Source: Methanolapillus africanus
Lineage (GTDB): Archaea > Halobacteriota > Methanosarcinia > Methanosarcinales > Methanosarcinaceae
NCBI RefSeq assembly: GCF_032714475.1
Contig: NZ_JAWDKD010000003.1
Span: 62,001 to 126,000, forward strand
DNA length: 64,000 bases
Reading direction: 5' to 3'
In this document: one piece after another, positions 26,557 through 35,289 of the stretch
Numbering within the stretch: the first letter of the stretch is position 1
How the letters are laid out: each line of letters opens with the position of its first letter
Notes under the pieces: model-generated
Database searches by the model: none
What the model saw: only the letters and a program-made list of their open reading frames with translations
What the model was told of the DNA's origin: nothing
Program-made: the position numbers and the translations under genes

Positions 26557-26935
26557 TTTTATTTTCCCCGTTTTCCAAATTAAATAAGTCAAACAAATTA
26601 AACAAATCAAACCGGTCGAGCAAACGAGCGATTCTTCAAATGTTTGACGGAAAGTAAAACAGAAAAGTAAATATGTAAAAGACATATAAAACGATATTTG
26701 AAATCGTTTAAAAAATAAAATTATTCTTATTATAATTAGTCAAAATCTTATTCCAATCAATCCAAAATCAATTTCATTTTGATCAAATTTTGTTCTCTAT
26801 CTTCCGTTTTTGATTCAAAGAACGTTTTGATTCAAAGAGTGTTTCGAGTCAAAGGGCGTTTTGATTTTAAAGTGGTTTGATTTTAAAGCGGTTTGATTTA
26901 AAAAGTTGTTTTTAATTTTCAGAGTGTGAAAAGTC
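26557..26935. repeat. Intergenic region with degenerate 16-19 bp repeats
   Basis: Between the divergent membrane protein and CNNM genes. The half next to the CNNM gene (26818-26905) has about five head-to-tail units resembling gttttgattttaaagtg, rich in TTTGA and TTAAAG. The rest is AT-rich and must hold both promoters. No gene is seen. Confidence 0.6.
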
Positions 26936-28267
26936 GTGGATGTTTCCGGCAGTTTATGGTATTTGTTGCTTGTCATTTTGTTAATTCTTTCCGCCTTTTT
27001 CTCGGCGGCCGAAACGGCTTTTTCGTCCATTCACAAAATCCGTATTAAAACGATGGCTGAAGAAGGCAACGAAAAAGCCAAACGCGTTTTAAAACTCGTC
27101 GGCAATTACGACAAATTCATTTCGACCGTTCTCATCGGCAACAACATCGTTAACATCGGCGCCGCATCGGTGGCGACGATTATTTTCGGACAGCTGTTTC
27201 CGGCGGAAACCGCCGCAGCCGTTTCAACCGTTGTCATGACGCTTCTCGTGCTGACTTTTGGTGAAATCTTGCCGAAAAGCTTCGCCAAAGCCAACGCCGA
27301 CCGTTTGGTCATGATTTTTATCCGACCGATGGAATTGATTTCGATCCTCCTGTCGCCGTTGGTTTTCGTTTTTGCCAAAATGGCGGCCGTGGTCGGACGG
27401 TCTCGAAATAAGGACGAAAAGCAGCCGACTGTGACCGAAGAAGAACTCAAATACATCATCGAATCCATTGAGGAAGAAGGTGTGATCGGCGAACTGGAAA
27501 GCGAACTGATTCAATCCGCGATGGACTTTGACGACACGACGGTTCAGGAAATTATGGTGCCGCGCGTCGATGTGGCGGCGCTTGACGTCAATGACAGTCA
27601 AGAAGAAATTCTCAAACAGATCATCGACGAAGGTTTTTCCAGAATGCCGGTTTACGAAAACAGCATCGATACCATCATCGGCGTCGTTCATATTCGGGAC
27701 GTTTTGGTGGATGTCGCGCAAGGAAAGCCGATTGACCTGCGCAGCTTAGCGAAACCGTGCAAATTCGTCTACAAAACGATGAAATTGGAACCGCTTCTCA
27801 ATGATTTCCGCCATTCCAAATCGCATTTCGCGGTAATCGTCGACGATTACGGCGGAACGAGTGGCATTGTCACAATGGAAGACGTCTTGGAAGAACTGGT
27901 CGGCGAGATTTGGGACGAAACGGATGAAATCATCAACGATATCGTCGAGATTGAAAAAGACATCTATGAAGTCAACGGCAACTGCAACATTTATGATTTG
28001 CTGGATTATCTTGAGATGGACGAGCGGGATTTCGAAAGTGATTACAACACGGCCGGCGGCTGGACGCTCGGCGTATTTGAACGAATTCCCGAAGTCGGCG
28101 AAACGTTCGATTACAAAAATCTGCAGGTGACCATTCTGGAAGTCAGCGACCAGCGGGTGACCAAACTGATTATTCAAAAATTGAATCCGGAAGAAATGAA
28201 TAAAAAAGGCGAAAAAGAAGAAAAAAGTGAAAAAGGCGAAAACGGCAAAAACGGGCAACAATCGTGA
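26936..28267 (+). CDS. CNNM/CorC (hemolysin family) transporter-like protein 1
   Basis: A 443-residue membrane protein: an N-terminal DUF21/CNNM transmembrane domain (LLLVILLILSAFFSAAETAF; helices to about residue 150), then two CBS domains (about 200-325; VPRVDVAALDV, FAVIVDDYGGTSGIVTMEDV) and a CorC/HlyC C-terminal domain (GWTLGVFERIPEVGE). Family members are linked to magnesium or sodium transport. The tail is lysine/glutamate-rich (KGEKEEKSEKGENG). The start is a GTG at 26936. A second paralogue is at 59097. Confidence 0.9.
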   Translation: MDVSGSLWYLLLVILLILSAFFSAAETAFSSIHKIRIKTMAEEGNEKAKRVLKLVGNYDKFISTVLIGNNIVNIGAASVATIIFGQLFPAETAAAVSTVVMTLLVLTFGEILPKSFAKANADRLVMIFIRPMELISILLSPLVFVFAKMAAVVGRSRNKDEKQPTVTEEELKYIIESIEEEGVIGELESELIQSAMDFDDTTVQEIMVPRVDVAALDVNDSQEEILKQIIDEGFSRMPVYENSIDTIIGVVHIRDVLVDVAQGKPIDLRSLAKPCKFVYKTMKLEPLLNDFRHSKSHFAVIVDDYGGTSGIVTMEDVLEELVGEIWDETDEIINDIVEIEKDIYEVNGNCNIYDLLDYLEMDERDFESDYNTAGGWTLGVFERIPEVGETFDYKNLQVTILEVSDQRVTKLIIQKLNPEEMNKKGEKEEKSEKGENGKNGQQS

Positions 28268-28289
28268 TGCTGAAATTTATTTTCAGCAT
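28267..28289. terminator. Bidirectional hairpin terminator
   Basis: Inverted repeat ATGCTGAAA/TTTCAGCAT across the junction of the convergent CNNM and HxlR genes; it includes the HxlR stop codon. Confidence 0.55.
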
Positions 28290-28627
28290 TCACCGGCTTC
28301 TATTTTCATACTTTCTTTGTAAAAATTTCCCCATTCTTCCATCATTTTCATAATCGGCTGAAGTGAACCGCCAAGTTCGGTCAGTTCATATTCCACGCGG
28401 GGCGGCACTTCCGCATAAACGGTTCGTGTGATGAGTCCGTCTTCTTCTAAGGATCTCAAATTGTCCGTCAGCACTTTTTGGCTGATGCCGTCCACACCTT
28501 TTCGAAGTTCGCCAAACCGTTTGGTTCCGGACAGCAAATCTCTTAAAATCAATAGCTTCCACTTGTTTCCGATTAAATCCACCGTTGTGGCGACCGGGCA
28601 GGGCGTCAATTCTTTTTTTGTTAACAT
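28283..28627 (-). CDS. HxlR family winged-helix transcriptional regulator
   Basis: A 114-residue HxlR-type regulator. The family signature CPVATTVDLIGNKWKLLILR lies at residues 10-29, followed by the recognition helix region ISQKVLTDNLRSLEEDGLI and the wing VPPRVEYELTELGGSL. Many HxlR proteins sense oxidants or electrophiles through the N-terminal cysteine, which is present. It is divergent from the hydrolase-like gene at 28793, a typical regulator-target arrangement. Confidence 0.92.
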   Translation of the reverse strand: MLTKKELTPCPVATTVDLIGNKWKLLILRDLLSGTKRFGELRKGVDGISQKVLTDNLRSLEEDGLITRTVYAEVPPRVEYELTELGGSLQPIMKMMEEWGNFYKESMKIEAGEC

Positions 28628-28792
28628 CGATGGTCATCTCCAATAGTTTCTAAAACGTTCCTATATAACAAATATGTTTCTGCTTTCTTTTTAAATGTTA
28701 TAGTTCTATTAGGATATTGCAGGTAAAAATATATCAATCCTTGCATTTCGAAGTTAAAATTGAAGTATTGAAATATTGAAAAATTAAAACAA
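28628..28792. promoter_or_regulatory. HxlR/hydrolase divergent promoter region
   Basis: The 165 bases hold overlapping divergent promoters. TATATAAC at 28661 on the plus strand and ATGTTATAGTTCTAT near 28697 are TATA-like. An HxlR site is expected here but I cannot define it from one copy. Confidence 0.35.
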
Positions 28793-29602
28793 GTGATCCT
28801 CATGAAAAAGAATGATTTTAAATCCATTAACCTCGGCAAAGGCGCAATGAACATTTACGATTTCGGCAACGTTAAGCTTCATGCTTACAAAACAAACGAC
28901 TTCATCACCGACGAAGTTTTTCTGATCGAAAAAAGCGGCAAAATGATCGTTGTTGAAAGCCCGTGTTTCTTTGACAACATCAAAGAGCTGGCGGACTACA
29001 TCAACACATTGAATGTTCAGGTTGAAGGAAAACTTCTTTCTTACCACATGGCCGGCGCCACTTTCCTGCCGAACGTTCCGGTTTACGCAACGAAGAACGC
29101 GGACGAATATGGTCATACCGGCGGCGGAAAAGCGTTGATTGACAATTTTGCCGGCGCGTTTGGTCCTATTTTTGATCCGTCAATTCCGGCTGTGACCCAT
29201 TATTTAAAAGATGGTCCGGCAACAATTGCCGGGATCCAAGTGAATATTATTCCAACGCCGGAAGGATTTGACATTGAACTTCCGGAAATCAACGCCGTTT
29301 ACACGCACATGCTCGGCCATGACTGTCATTCGATTGTGGGCGGCGCCGGACACGCGGACGCTCTGATCGGTCAATTGAACGGATTCAAAAAAGCCGGCTT
29401 CGATTTGATTTTGACGTCGCATTATACGCCGGAAGACTTGAAAGATGTTGAAACGAAAGTCAAATATTTGGAAGATCTCAAGGAAACGGCGTCAAAATAC
29501 GAATCGGCTGAAGAATTTAAAGCGGCGGTTCAGAAGAAGTATCCGGAATATGCCGGTGAAAACTATCTGGACATGACGGCCGGATTCTTTTTCCCGAATT
29601 AA
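28793..29602 (+). CDS. Metallo-beta-lactamase-like protein with degenerate metal site
   Basis: A protein of about 269 residues with the general layout of an MBL-fold hydrolase: a strand pattern (KLHAYKTNDFITDEVFLIEKSG then MIVVESPCFFDNIKELADYI), a later histidine-rich segment (THMLGHDCHSIVGGAGHADA) and TSHYTPED. The classical HxHxDH motif is absent; SYHMAGATFLP stands where it is expected. It may be an MBL relative that binds metal differently or has lost catalysis. It is divergent from the HxlR gene, which may control it, and ends at a clear terminator. Start ATG at 28793 or 28802. Confidence 0.7.
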   Translation: MILMKKNDFKSINLGKGAMNIYDFGNVKLHAYKTNDFITDEVFLIEKSGKMIVVESPCFFDNIKELADYINTLNVQVEGKLLSYHMAGATFLPNVPVYATKNADEYGHTGGGKALIDNFAGAFGPIFDPSIPAVTHYLKDGPATIAGIQVNIIPTPEGFDIELPEINAVYTHMLGHDCHSIVGGAGHADALIGQLNGFKKAGFDLILTSHYTPEDLKDVETKVKYLEDLKETASKYESAEEFKAAVQKKYPEYAGENYLDMTAGFFFPN

Positions 29603-29609
29603 AATTCAG

Positions 29610-29640
29610 GCGAAATCTTTTGATTTCGCTTCTTTTTTTA
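29610..29640 (+). terminator. Hairpin terminator of the MBL-like gene
   Basis: GCGAAATC/GATTTCGC with loop TTTT, followed by TTCTTTTTTTA, 7 bases after the stop codon. Confidence 0.8.
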
Positions 29641-29663
29641 TCATTTTTTACTGTTTGCTTTTT

Positions 29664-29697
29664 TGGCGGACGGTATGCGCGCGCGTTACGGCAGCAC
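29664..29697 (+). repeat. GC element copy G
   Basis: Reads ggcggacggtatgcgcgcgc then gttacggcagcac, right after the terminator of the MBL-like gene. A near-consensus copy with no hairpin-array nearby. Confidence 0.75.
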
Positions 29698-30067
29698 TTT
29701 TTCTTTTTCCCCAAAAACCCGAGGGCAATTTTTTGTTTTAGTTGTTTTATTTATTTTTTCGGTTTTTCAGGGTTGCTTTTCATTTATAAATGGTTATTTT
29801 CCGTTTACTTTTATGTCTTCTCATCTCTTTTTTAATCAATCGTCTGCCGGGAACTTTTATATAGAAGTTCTGACATTAATTTACCTGAATCATACATACA
29901 ACAGATTCATCTTAATCACCACTTAAATTCGTTTTCAACAACGATCGACAAAGAATTTAAAGCAGGGTCAACTTGTTTTGAATCTTTGTTTTGTCATCTT
30001 TCTGATCATTTTGTTTATTCTTATTCTATAAAACAAAATTATACAAATATTAAGGAGGATTTTAATT
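29698..30067. promoter_or_regulatory. Thermosome upstream region
   Basis: AT-rich region before the thermosome gene. TATTCTATAAAAC near 30020 is TATA-like and AAGGAGG (30051-30057) is a strong ribosome binding site 10 bases before the ATG. No gene is seen. Confidence 0.45.
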
Positions 30068-31705
30068 ATGTCCGGACAAATGGGACAACCGATTTTCATT
30101 TTAAGCGAAGGCAGCAAAAGAACCCGCGGTTCTGACGCTCAAAACAACAACATTATGGCCGCAAAAGCGGTTGCGGAAGCTGTCCGCACTACGCTCGGTC
30201 CGAAAGGCATGGACAAAATGCTCGTCGACTCCATGGGCGACGTCATTATCACCAACGACGGCGCGGCCATTTTAAGAGAAATGGACATTGAGCACCCGGC
30301 GGCCAAAATGATCGTCGAAATCTCAAAAACCCAAGACGCCGAAGTCGGAGACGGCACCACCACCGCCGCCGTTTTGGCCGGCGAACTTCTCGCCAACGCC
30401 GAAGCGCTTTTGGATGAAGGCATCCACCCGACCATCATTTCCGCCGGCTACAGAATGGCGTCCGCCAAAGCCCAGGAAATCGTTAAATCCATCGCGATTG
30501 ACGTTTCCGTTGACGACGTCGACACTTTGACCAAAATTGCCGCCACCGCCATCACCGGAAAAGGTGCGGAATCCCACAAAGACAAATTATCCGACCTCAC
30601 CGTCAACGCGGTTCGCGCGATCGTGAAGAAAGACGCCAACGGCAAAACAGTGGCCGACACCGACAAAATCAAAGTCGAAAAGCGCGCCGGCGGCAGCATC
30701 GGCGATTCCGAATTGATCGACGGCGTCATCATTGACAAAGAACGTGTCCACCCGAACATGCCGGACCGGATCGAAAACGCCAAAGTTCTCCTTCTCAGCG
30801 CCGCCATCGAATACAAGAAGACGGAAGCCAAATCCGAAATTAAGATCACCTCGCCGGACCAAATGCTCGGCTTCATCGAACAAGAAGAAGCGATGCTCAA
30901 AGAAATGATTAAAAAAGTCATTGACTCCGGCGCCAATGTCGTTTTCTCCCAAAAAGGAATCGACGACCTCGCTCAATATTACCTCGCGAAAGCCGGCATC
31001 TTGGCCGCCCGCAGAATTAAGAAAAGCGACATGGACCGCTTGTCCGAAGCCACCAACGCCAAAGTCGTCATGACGATTGACGAAATCACCAAATCCGACC
31101 TCGGCGCCTGCGGCCTTGTGGAAGAACGCGAAACCTCCGGCTCCAAGATGATTTACGTCACCGAATGCCCGGGCACCAAAAGCGTTTCCATATTCCTGCG
31201 CGGCGGAACCGACCACGTCGTTGACGCGCTCGACCGCGCCGTCGAAGACGCAATCCGCGTCGTCGGTGTGGCCATCGAAGACCAAAAAGTCGTCGTTGGC
31301 GGCGGCTCTCCGGAAATTGAAGTGTCCTTGCGCCTTCAAGAATATGCGGCAACGCTTTCCGGCAGAGAGCAGCTCGCTGTTTCCAAGTTCGCCGAAGCCC
31401 TTGAAGTGATTCCGCAAACCTTAGCCGAAAACGCCGGTCTTGACCCGATCAACATGCTCGCTGAAATGAAAGCCGAGCACGAGAAAGGCAACAAGAATGC
31501 CGGTCTCAATGTTTACGCCGGAAAAGTGGAAGACATGTTCAAAAACAACGTCGTCGAACCGCTCAGAATTAAAACGCAAGCCATCAATGCGGCCACCGAA
31601 GCCACCATCATGATTCTCAGAATCGACGATGTCATCGCTTCCGCAAAAGCAGCGCCGATGCCGCCGGGTGCCGGCGGAATGGGCGGCATGCCGCCGATGA
31701 TGTAA
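30068..31705 (+). CDS. thsA: Thermosome subunit (group II chaperonin)
   Basis: A 545-residue archaeal chaperonin subunit. These form eight- or nine-membered double rings that fold proteins by ATP hydrolysis, without a GroES lid. Signatures include VRTTLGPKGMDKMLVDSMGD (in part), NDGAAILREM, VGDGTTTAAVLAGELL with the catalytic aspartate, and the C-terminal GGMGGMPPMM tail. It is a monocistronic gene with strong ribosome binding site and its own terminator. No second subunit is in the window. Confidence 0.97.
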   Translation: MSGQMGQPIFILSEGSKRTRGSDAQNNNIMAAKAVAEAVRTTLGPKGMDKMLVDSMGDVIITNDGAAILREMDIEHPAAKMIVEISKTQDAEVGDGTTTAAVLAGELLANAEALLDEGIHPTIISAGYRMASAKAQEIVKSIAIDVSVDDVDTLTKIAATAITGKGAESHKDKLSDLTVNAVRAIVKKDANGKTVADTDKIKVEKRAGGSIGDSELIDGVIIDKERVHPNMPDRIENAKVLLLSAAIEYKKTEAKSEIKITSPDQMLGFIEQEEAMLKEMIKKVIDSGANVVFSQKGIDDLAQYYLAKAGILAARRIKKSDMDRLSEATNAKVVMTIDEITKSDLGACGLVEERETSGSKMIYVTECPGTKSVSIFLRGGTDHVVDALDRAVEDAIRVVGVAIEDQKVVVGGGSPEIEVSLRLQEYAATLSGREQLAVSKFAEALEVIPQTLAENAGLDPINMLAEMKAEHEKGNKNAGLNVYAGKVEDMFKNNVVEPLRIKTQAINAATEATIMILRIDDVIASAKAAPMPPGAGGMGGMPPMM

Positions 31706-31739
31706 TGTCAAATTACAAAATCAAAAATCTCTGAAAAGC

Positions 31740-31760
31740 AAATGAACATTTTGTTCATTT
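31740..31760 (+). terminator. Hairpin terminator of the thermosome gene
   Basis: AAATGAACA/TGTTCATTT with loop TTT and a following ctttttctcc, 35 bases after the stop. Confidence 0.7.
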
Positions 31761-31791
31761 CTTTTTCTCCATCTTTTTTTATCTGTTTTTC

Positions 31792-32010
31792 AGTTTCGAT
31801 TTGTATCTACTGTTTTCAGTTTCAACTTGTATCTACTGTTTTCTGTTTTTAAATTTCGGTCTGCACCTACAGTTAACTGTTTTATTAATTTGCAGCTTGC
31901 ACCTTTTGGTTCCAACAATACAGTTGTTACTTGTTCCGATATTGCACCTATGGATTCTAACAATACAGGTATAGCTTCGCTCAGTTTTGCACGTGTTGCT
32001 GCTGATTGCA
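31792..32010. repeat. Tandem array 3
   Basis: Degenerate array on the left of its hairpin, in the reverse orientation to arrays 1 and 2. On the plus strand the units read like ctgttttcagtttcaact then tgtatcta; further right the units change to the type ttccaacaatacag...ttgcacct. It therefore joins the 33-34 bp type and the 43-44 bp type in one array. Confidence 0.75.
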
Positions 32011-32027
32011 TCTTTCCGAGGCTGTAT

Positions 32028-32062
32028 CCGCTTAAACAGACGCAAAGCGTCTGTTTAAGCGG
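32028..32062. repeat. Array-associated hairpin, copy 3
   Basis: Perfect inverted repeat with arms CCGCTTAAACAGACGC and complement, loop AAA. The outer flank GGTGG is on the right and the array lies to the left. Confidence 0.85.
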
Positions 32063-32123
32063 GGTGGTTTTGCTTGATAAAAATAAAAAAAGGAGCCCAT
32101 CAGTTATAAAAAGTCAAGAAAAT

Positions 32124-32155
32124 GTGTCGTCATAACGCGCGCGCATGCCACCCGC
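32124..32155 (-). repeat. GC element copy H
   Basis: On the minus strand reads gcgggtggcatgcgcgcg then cgttatgacgacac, downstream of the DHH gene. It points to hairpin copy 3, 62 bases away. Confidence 0.75.
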
Positions 32156-32270
32156 AAAAATAAAACTCAAAAAAGAAAAATATAATATGCAAAAAAATGA
32201 AAAAGAAATTTCAATCCAACGGCGTTGAATTGAAACGAAATTCTTCTCTTGATTGGCTTTCGCCGGTTTC

Positions 32271-33293
32271 TTATGATTCTTCGATCTCGTCGGGATCGTT
32301 CATGGCGATGGTTTGACATGCGCATGACGTTCCCGTCGTGTTTTCGATTACCTTTTTGACACAACCTGTACAGTAAGCCATGATTTCTTCCAAGGAACAT
32401 TCGGCGTCGATGCCGGCTGCGCCGCTGTGTCCGCCTCCGGTTCCGTTGTATTTCTCACCGATTTCTTCCATCATTTTTCCGAGGTTGACGCCGGACGCAA
32501 TCATGTCCCGCTTCGCCCGTCCGCTCACACGCACGCTGTTATCGTCTTTGACGGAGCCGACAAAGGCCACGTCTGCTCCGATGTTGGTCAGCATGGACGC
32601 GGCGGCGCCGCCGTAGGAGCTGACGTAAGTCGTTGCGATGAGGCGCTCGTCGACGCGCTCCAATTTGCAGCGCATGGCAGCTTTGAGCATGGCGATTCGA
32701 ATGGAAACGTCTTGCGGCGTTGCGGCCATGAGCTCCAGCGCGTCAAAGTAGTCGACGTTGCTTTGGATCATGATGTCCGAGAGCGTTTTGAACGTATCGG
32801 CGTTGGCGTGTTTCAGATGCCCGGTGTCGGTAATGATTCCGGTAATCATGGCGAGTCCCATTTTTTCCGAAATCGGAATGCCGGCGCGGTTGAGCATCCG
32901 GAAGATGATTTCAACGGTGGACGTCGATTCTTCGTGGATGAAGAATTTGGCGTCGTCGAGAAGCGCGGTCGTCGCGTGATGGTCGATGAGACAATAGTTT
33001 TCAAACTTCATGTCATTGAGCTGTCCGCGTGTGGATGTGTCCAGAACGACCGTCAGATCGTAATCTTTCGGGTCCGGGCACATGACGACGGGGATGTCTA
33101 ATTTTTCGACCAAGTTGCTGGCGACGCGGTTGCAGTCGTCGACGATGCCGACGGTTCCGCCGACGGCTTCAGCGAGCGTAAAAGCGCTGCCGATGGCGTC
33201 GGGGTCGGCGTTTCTGTGGCAAACGTAAAGGATGTTTCGATAATCTAAAAGGCGACCCAAGAATTCAGTGTCTGTAACCCTCATAGATTTCAC
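32271..33293 (-). CDS. DHH family phosphoesterase (NrnA-like)
   Basis: A 340-residue DHH/DHHA1 protein. Motifs are CHRNADPDAIGSA near residue 25, VVLDTSTRG near 85, LIDHHATTALLDDA near 107 and GTGGGHSGAAGIDA near 285. Relatives hydrolyse short oligonucleotides, pAp or cyclic dinucleotides. A cysteine-rich end (YCTGCVKK, TSCACQT) is an addition. The gene begins 5 bases after the pfdB stop, so it is translated from the same message; this pairing recurs in archaea. Start ATG at 33293 or 33284. Confidence 0.88.
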   Translation of the reverse strand: MKSMRVTDTEFLGRLLDYRNILYVCHRNADPDAIGSAFTLAEAVGGTVGIVDDCNRVASNLVEKLDIPVVMCPDPKDYDLTVVLDTSTRGQLNDMKFENYCLIDHHATTALLDDAKFFIHEESTSTVEIIFRMLNRAGIPISEKMGLAMITGIITDTGHLKHANADTFKTLSDIMIQSNVDYFDALELMAATPQDVSIRIAMLKAAMRCKLERVDERLIATTYVSSYGGAAASMLTNIGADVAFVGSVKDDNSVRVSGRAKRDMIASGVNLGKMMEEIGEKYNGTGGGHSGAAGIDAECSLEEIMAYCTGCVKKVIENTTGTSCACQTIAMNDPDEIEES

Positions 33294-33298
33294 GCGAT

Positions 33299-33655
33299 TT
33301 AGTTCGAGTCCGGTGATTCGATCATGCTTTGGAGCTGTTCCTGTAGCTGTTTAAACCGGGAGTTCAAACGTTCTTCCTGGCGTTCGATGGATTGAATCCG
33401 GAGCGACAGCGTTTCTTTTTTCTCGGTCAAATCGTCCAAAAGTGTTTTTTTGTCGGATTTCACCATCAGTTCGCCGACGGACTTGTAAACGACAGCGTCG
33501 TCAGCGGCCTTGTTTAATTCCTCGATCGCCATTTCGGTTTCTTTGATCATGACGTCGGTTTGGGATTTTTGCATCGCGAGCGTTTGCGCTTGCTGTTGAA
33601 CTTGCTGAATTTGTGCCACTTGATTTTGCACTTGCGGAGATATTTCAGAACTCAT
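33299..33655 (-). CDS. pfdB: Prefoldin subunit beta
   Basis: A 118-residue prefoldin beta subunit. Two long coiled-coil helices (about residues 5-45 and 75-112) flank a short beta hairpin region (DAVVYKSVGELMVKSDKK). Four beta and two alpha subunits form the jellyfish-shaped hexamer that hands unfolded proteins to the thermosome, encoded nearby. The start at 33655 (MSSEISPQ) is preferred to 33667. It overlaps transcriptionally with the DHH gene. Confidence 0.95.
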   Translation of the reverse strand: MSSEISPQVQNQVAQIQQVQQQAQTLAMQKSQTDVMIKETEMAIEELNKAADDAVVYKSVGELMVKSDKKTLLDDLTEKKETLSLRIQSIERQEERLNSRFKQLQEQLQSMIESPDSN

Positions 33656-33760
33656 AATAGGTTTCACCTTGACAACTAGAAGCGCACTGAAAGATTTTAA
33701 TGTTTCTACTCAAAAACAGAAAAATTGTTTTTTTAACCGTGTCGGAATTTTGATGTTTTT

Positions 33761-33791
33761 GGGAGCGGCGGCACCACGCGCGCGCTATGGC
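33761..33791 (+). repeat. GC element copy I
   Basis: Reads gggagcggcggcaccacgcg then cgcgctatggc, upstream of pfdB on the opposite strand and directly abutting the two-hairpin element at 33792. Confidence 0.65.
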
Positions 33792-33880
33792 AAAAATTCC
33801 GTCGCTTCGCTAGGAATTTTTCAAGGGCGGTGGGAGGCTGAATCTGCTGGTTCGCTTCGCGAACGGCTCCCTTTGGTCGC
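33792..33880 (+). repeat. Two-hairpin element, copy 1
   Basis: Carries hairpin AAAAATTCC...GGAATTTTT (33792-33821), then CAAGGGCGGTGGG, then hairpin GTTCGCTTCGCGAAC (33850-33864) and CGGCTCCCTTTGGTCGC. The same order and sequence occur at 37609 and 47958. Confidence 0.8.
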
Positions 33881-33899
33881 TATTCTTTTTCTTTTTTTG

Positions 33900-33929
33900 A
33901 GGATGCCACGCGCGCGTTATGGCGACACA
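33900..33929 (+). repeat. GC element copy J
   Basis: Reads aggatgccacgcgcgcg then ttatggcgacaca, only about 110 bases after copy I. It points to the hairpin of array 4, 122 bases away. Confidence 0.72.
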
Positions 33930-34050
33930 TTTTGAGGTGAAAATCAAAATCCATTCCATCATTTTTATTTTCAACAAACATGTGTGTTCAATTTTGGACT
34001 GTTTTTTTGTTTGAGTCTGTCATGTTATTTTCTGTTCCCGAGAAAGCCAC

Positions 34051-34089
34051 CCCGATCAATCAGACGCGTACTGCGTCTGATTGATCGGG
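34051..34089. repeat. Array-associated hairpin, copy 4
   Basis: Perfect 17-bp inverted repeat CCCGATCAATCAGACGC and complement with loop GTACT. The arm differs from the other copies by matched changes on both sides (CAATCAGA with TCTGATTG), i.e. compensatory changes. Confidence 0.85.
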
Positions 34090-34109
34090 TTTCCGCAGAT
34101 TTCTGGAAA

Positions 34110-34305
34110 TCGGATGGCAGATACAACTCAAAACAGTCAACAGAAGATGCAACTCAAAACTAATAACAGCAGGTACAGCTCAAAACTAACAACTGAGGAT
34201 GCAGCTCAAAACTAATAACAGCAGGTACAGCTCAAAACTAACAACAGCAGATGTAGCTCAAAACTAACAACAGCAGGTGCAGTTCAAAACTGAAAAATAG
34301 AAATT
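34110..34305. repeat. Tandem array 4, 26-bp units
   Basis: About seven units of the type aacagcaggtacagctcaaa then actaat, 26 bp each. The CAGGTACAGC part matches the CAGGTGCAA part of the 33-34 bp units, but the rest differs. Confidence 0.82.
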
Positions 34306-34341
34306 AAAGACGCACACGTGTTCAAGTTATTTTGAAAAATA

Positions 34342-34419
34342 TGGTGGGATAGCGCGGATTTAAACCGCGGTCCGAACGTCCCGAACGTCCGAGGATGGAT
34401 CAGGCTACCCTACTATCCC
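34342..34419 (-). tRNA. tRNA-Pro (anticodon CGG), CCA encoded
   Basis: Cloverleaf read on the minus strand: acceptor GGGATAG/CTATCCC, D-arm with GGGTAGCCTGATCC, anticodon stem GGACG/CGTTC with loop TTCGGGA (anticodon CGG), T-arm CCGCGGTTTAAATCCGCG. The 3' CCA is encoded. T54-T55 context is TTT, slightly unusual. Confidence 0.92.
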
Positions 34420-34490
34420 AACTGATTTATTTAATGAAAGGGTTTTTTAAAAATTATTTAATTCGCTCGTCTTTTGTCTTATCCTTTCGA

Positions 34491-34565
34491 TGGGGTAACG
34501 CGGATTTGAACCGCGGTCTAAACGTCCCAAACGTTCAAGGATGGACCAGGCTACCCTACTACCCC
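34491..34565 (-). tRNA. tRNA-Pro (anticodon TGG), CCA not encoded
   Basis: Cloverleaf read on the minus strand: acceptor GGGGTAG/TTACCCC, anticodon stem GAACG/CGTTT with loop TTTGGGA (anticodon TGG), T-arm CCGCGGTTCAAATCCGCG, discriminator A then TCG, so CCA must be added. It is a close paralogue of the tRNA-Pro(CGG) 72 bases away. Confidence 0.92.
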
Positions 34566-34627
34566 GAGCGAGTAGCCATAAGAACACGTTATAATTTATA
34601 AAGATTTCGACCGCAAGGTCGTTTTTG

Positions 34628-35224
34628 TTACGGTTCGGCGGTTTGCTTCCATCTTTTGTAGACATCATTATCGACGCCGAGCAAATCCAAAGCCCGTCCG
34701 GTCATGATGTCGTACAAATCGTCAATGGTTTGCGGCTTTCCGTAAAATCCGGGTGACGCCGGCATGATGGTGGCACCGGCTTTTTTGGCCCGCACCATGT
34801 TTTCCAAATGAATCAGATTGAGCGGCGTTTCCCGCGTCATGAGAATGAGTTTGCGTTCGTCTTTCAAACAAACGTCGGCGGCGCGCGCCATCAAATTGTC
34901 GGCAATGCCGTTGGCGATTTGACCAAGCGTTTTCATGCTGCACGGCGCAATGATCATGCCGGCCGTTTTGTAAGAACCGCTGGCAATCGGCGCGGTAAAA
35001 TTGTTTTCATCGTGAACATAGTCCGCCAATTTTTTGATGTCGGCCGGATCGCGGCCGGTTTCAAGGCGGATGATTTCTTCGGCGGCTTTCGTCATCACCA
35101 AGTGAATCTTGATTTGTTCTTGGCCGGTCTTTTCCGCCGCCTGATTCATCCGGCCGATAATCTCAAGCAAACGAATACCATAGCCGGCGCCGGACGCCCC
35201 GCTGATTCCGATGACGATTTCCAT
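34628..35224 (-). CDS. ubiX: Flavin prenyltransferase UbiX
   Basis: A 198-residue flavoprotein that attaches dimethylallyl phosphate to FMN to make prenyl-FMN, the cofactor of UbiD-type decarboxylases. It begins with the family motif GISGASGAGYGIRLLE; the phosphate and flavin site APCSMKTLGQIANGIADNL and the RETPLNLIHLENM segment are clear, as is MPASPGFYGKPQTIDDL. The LpdD-like gene lies 65 bases upstream on the same strand. No ubiD is in the window. Confidence 0.95.
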   Translation of the reverse strand: MEIVIGISGASGAGYGIRLLEIIGRMNQAAEKTGQEQIKIHLVMTKAAEEIIRLETGRDPADIKKLADYVHDENNFTAPIASGSYKTAGMIIAPCSMKTLGQIANGIADNLMARAADVCLKDERKLILMTRETPLNLIHLENMVRAKKAGATIMPASPGFYGKPQTIDDLYDIMTGRALDLLGVDNDVYKRWKQTAEP

Positions 35225-35289
35225 TTTATCTTCCTGTTGTCAATTTAAAAAATAAGATTCGAACAATCCATTCAATCTGCTCAACACAT

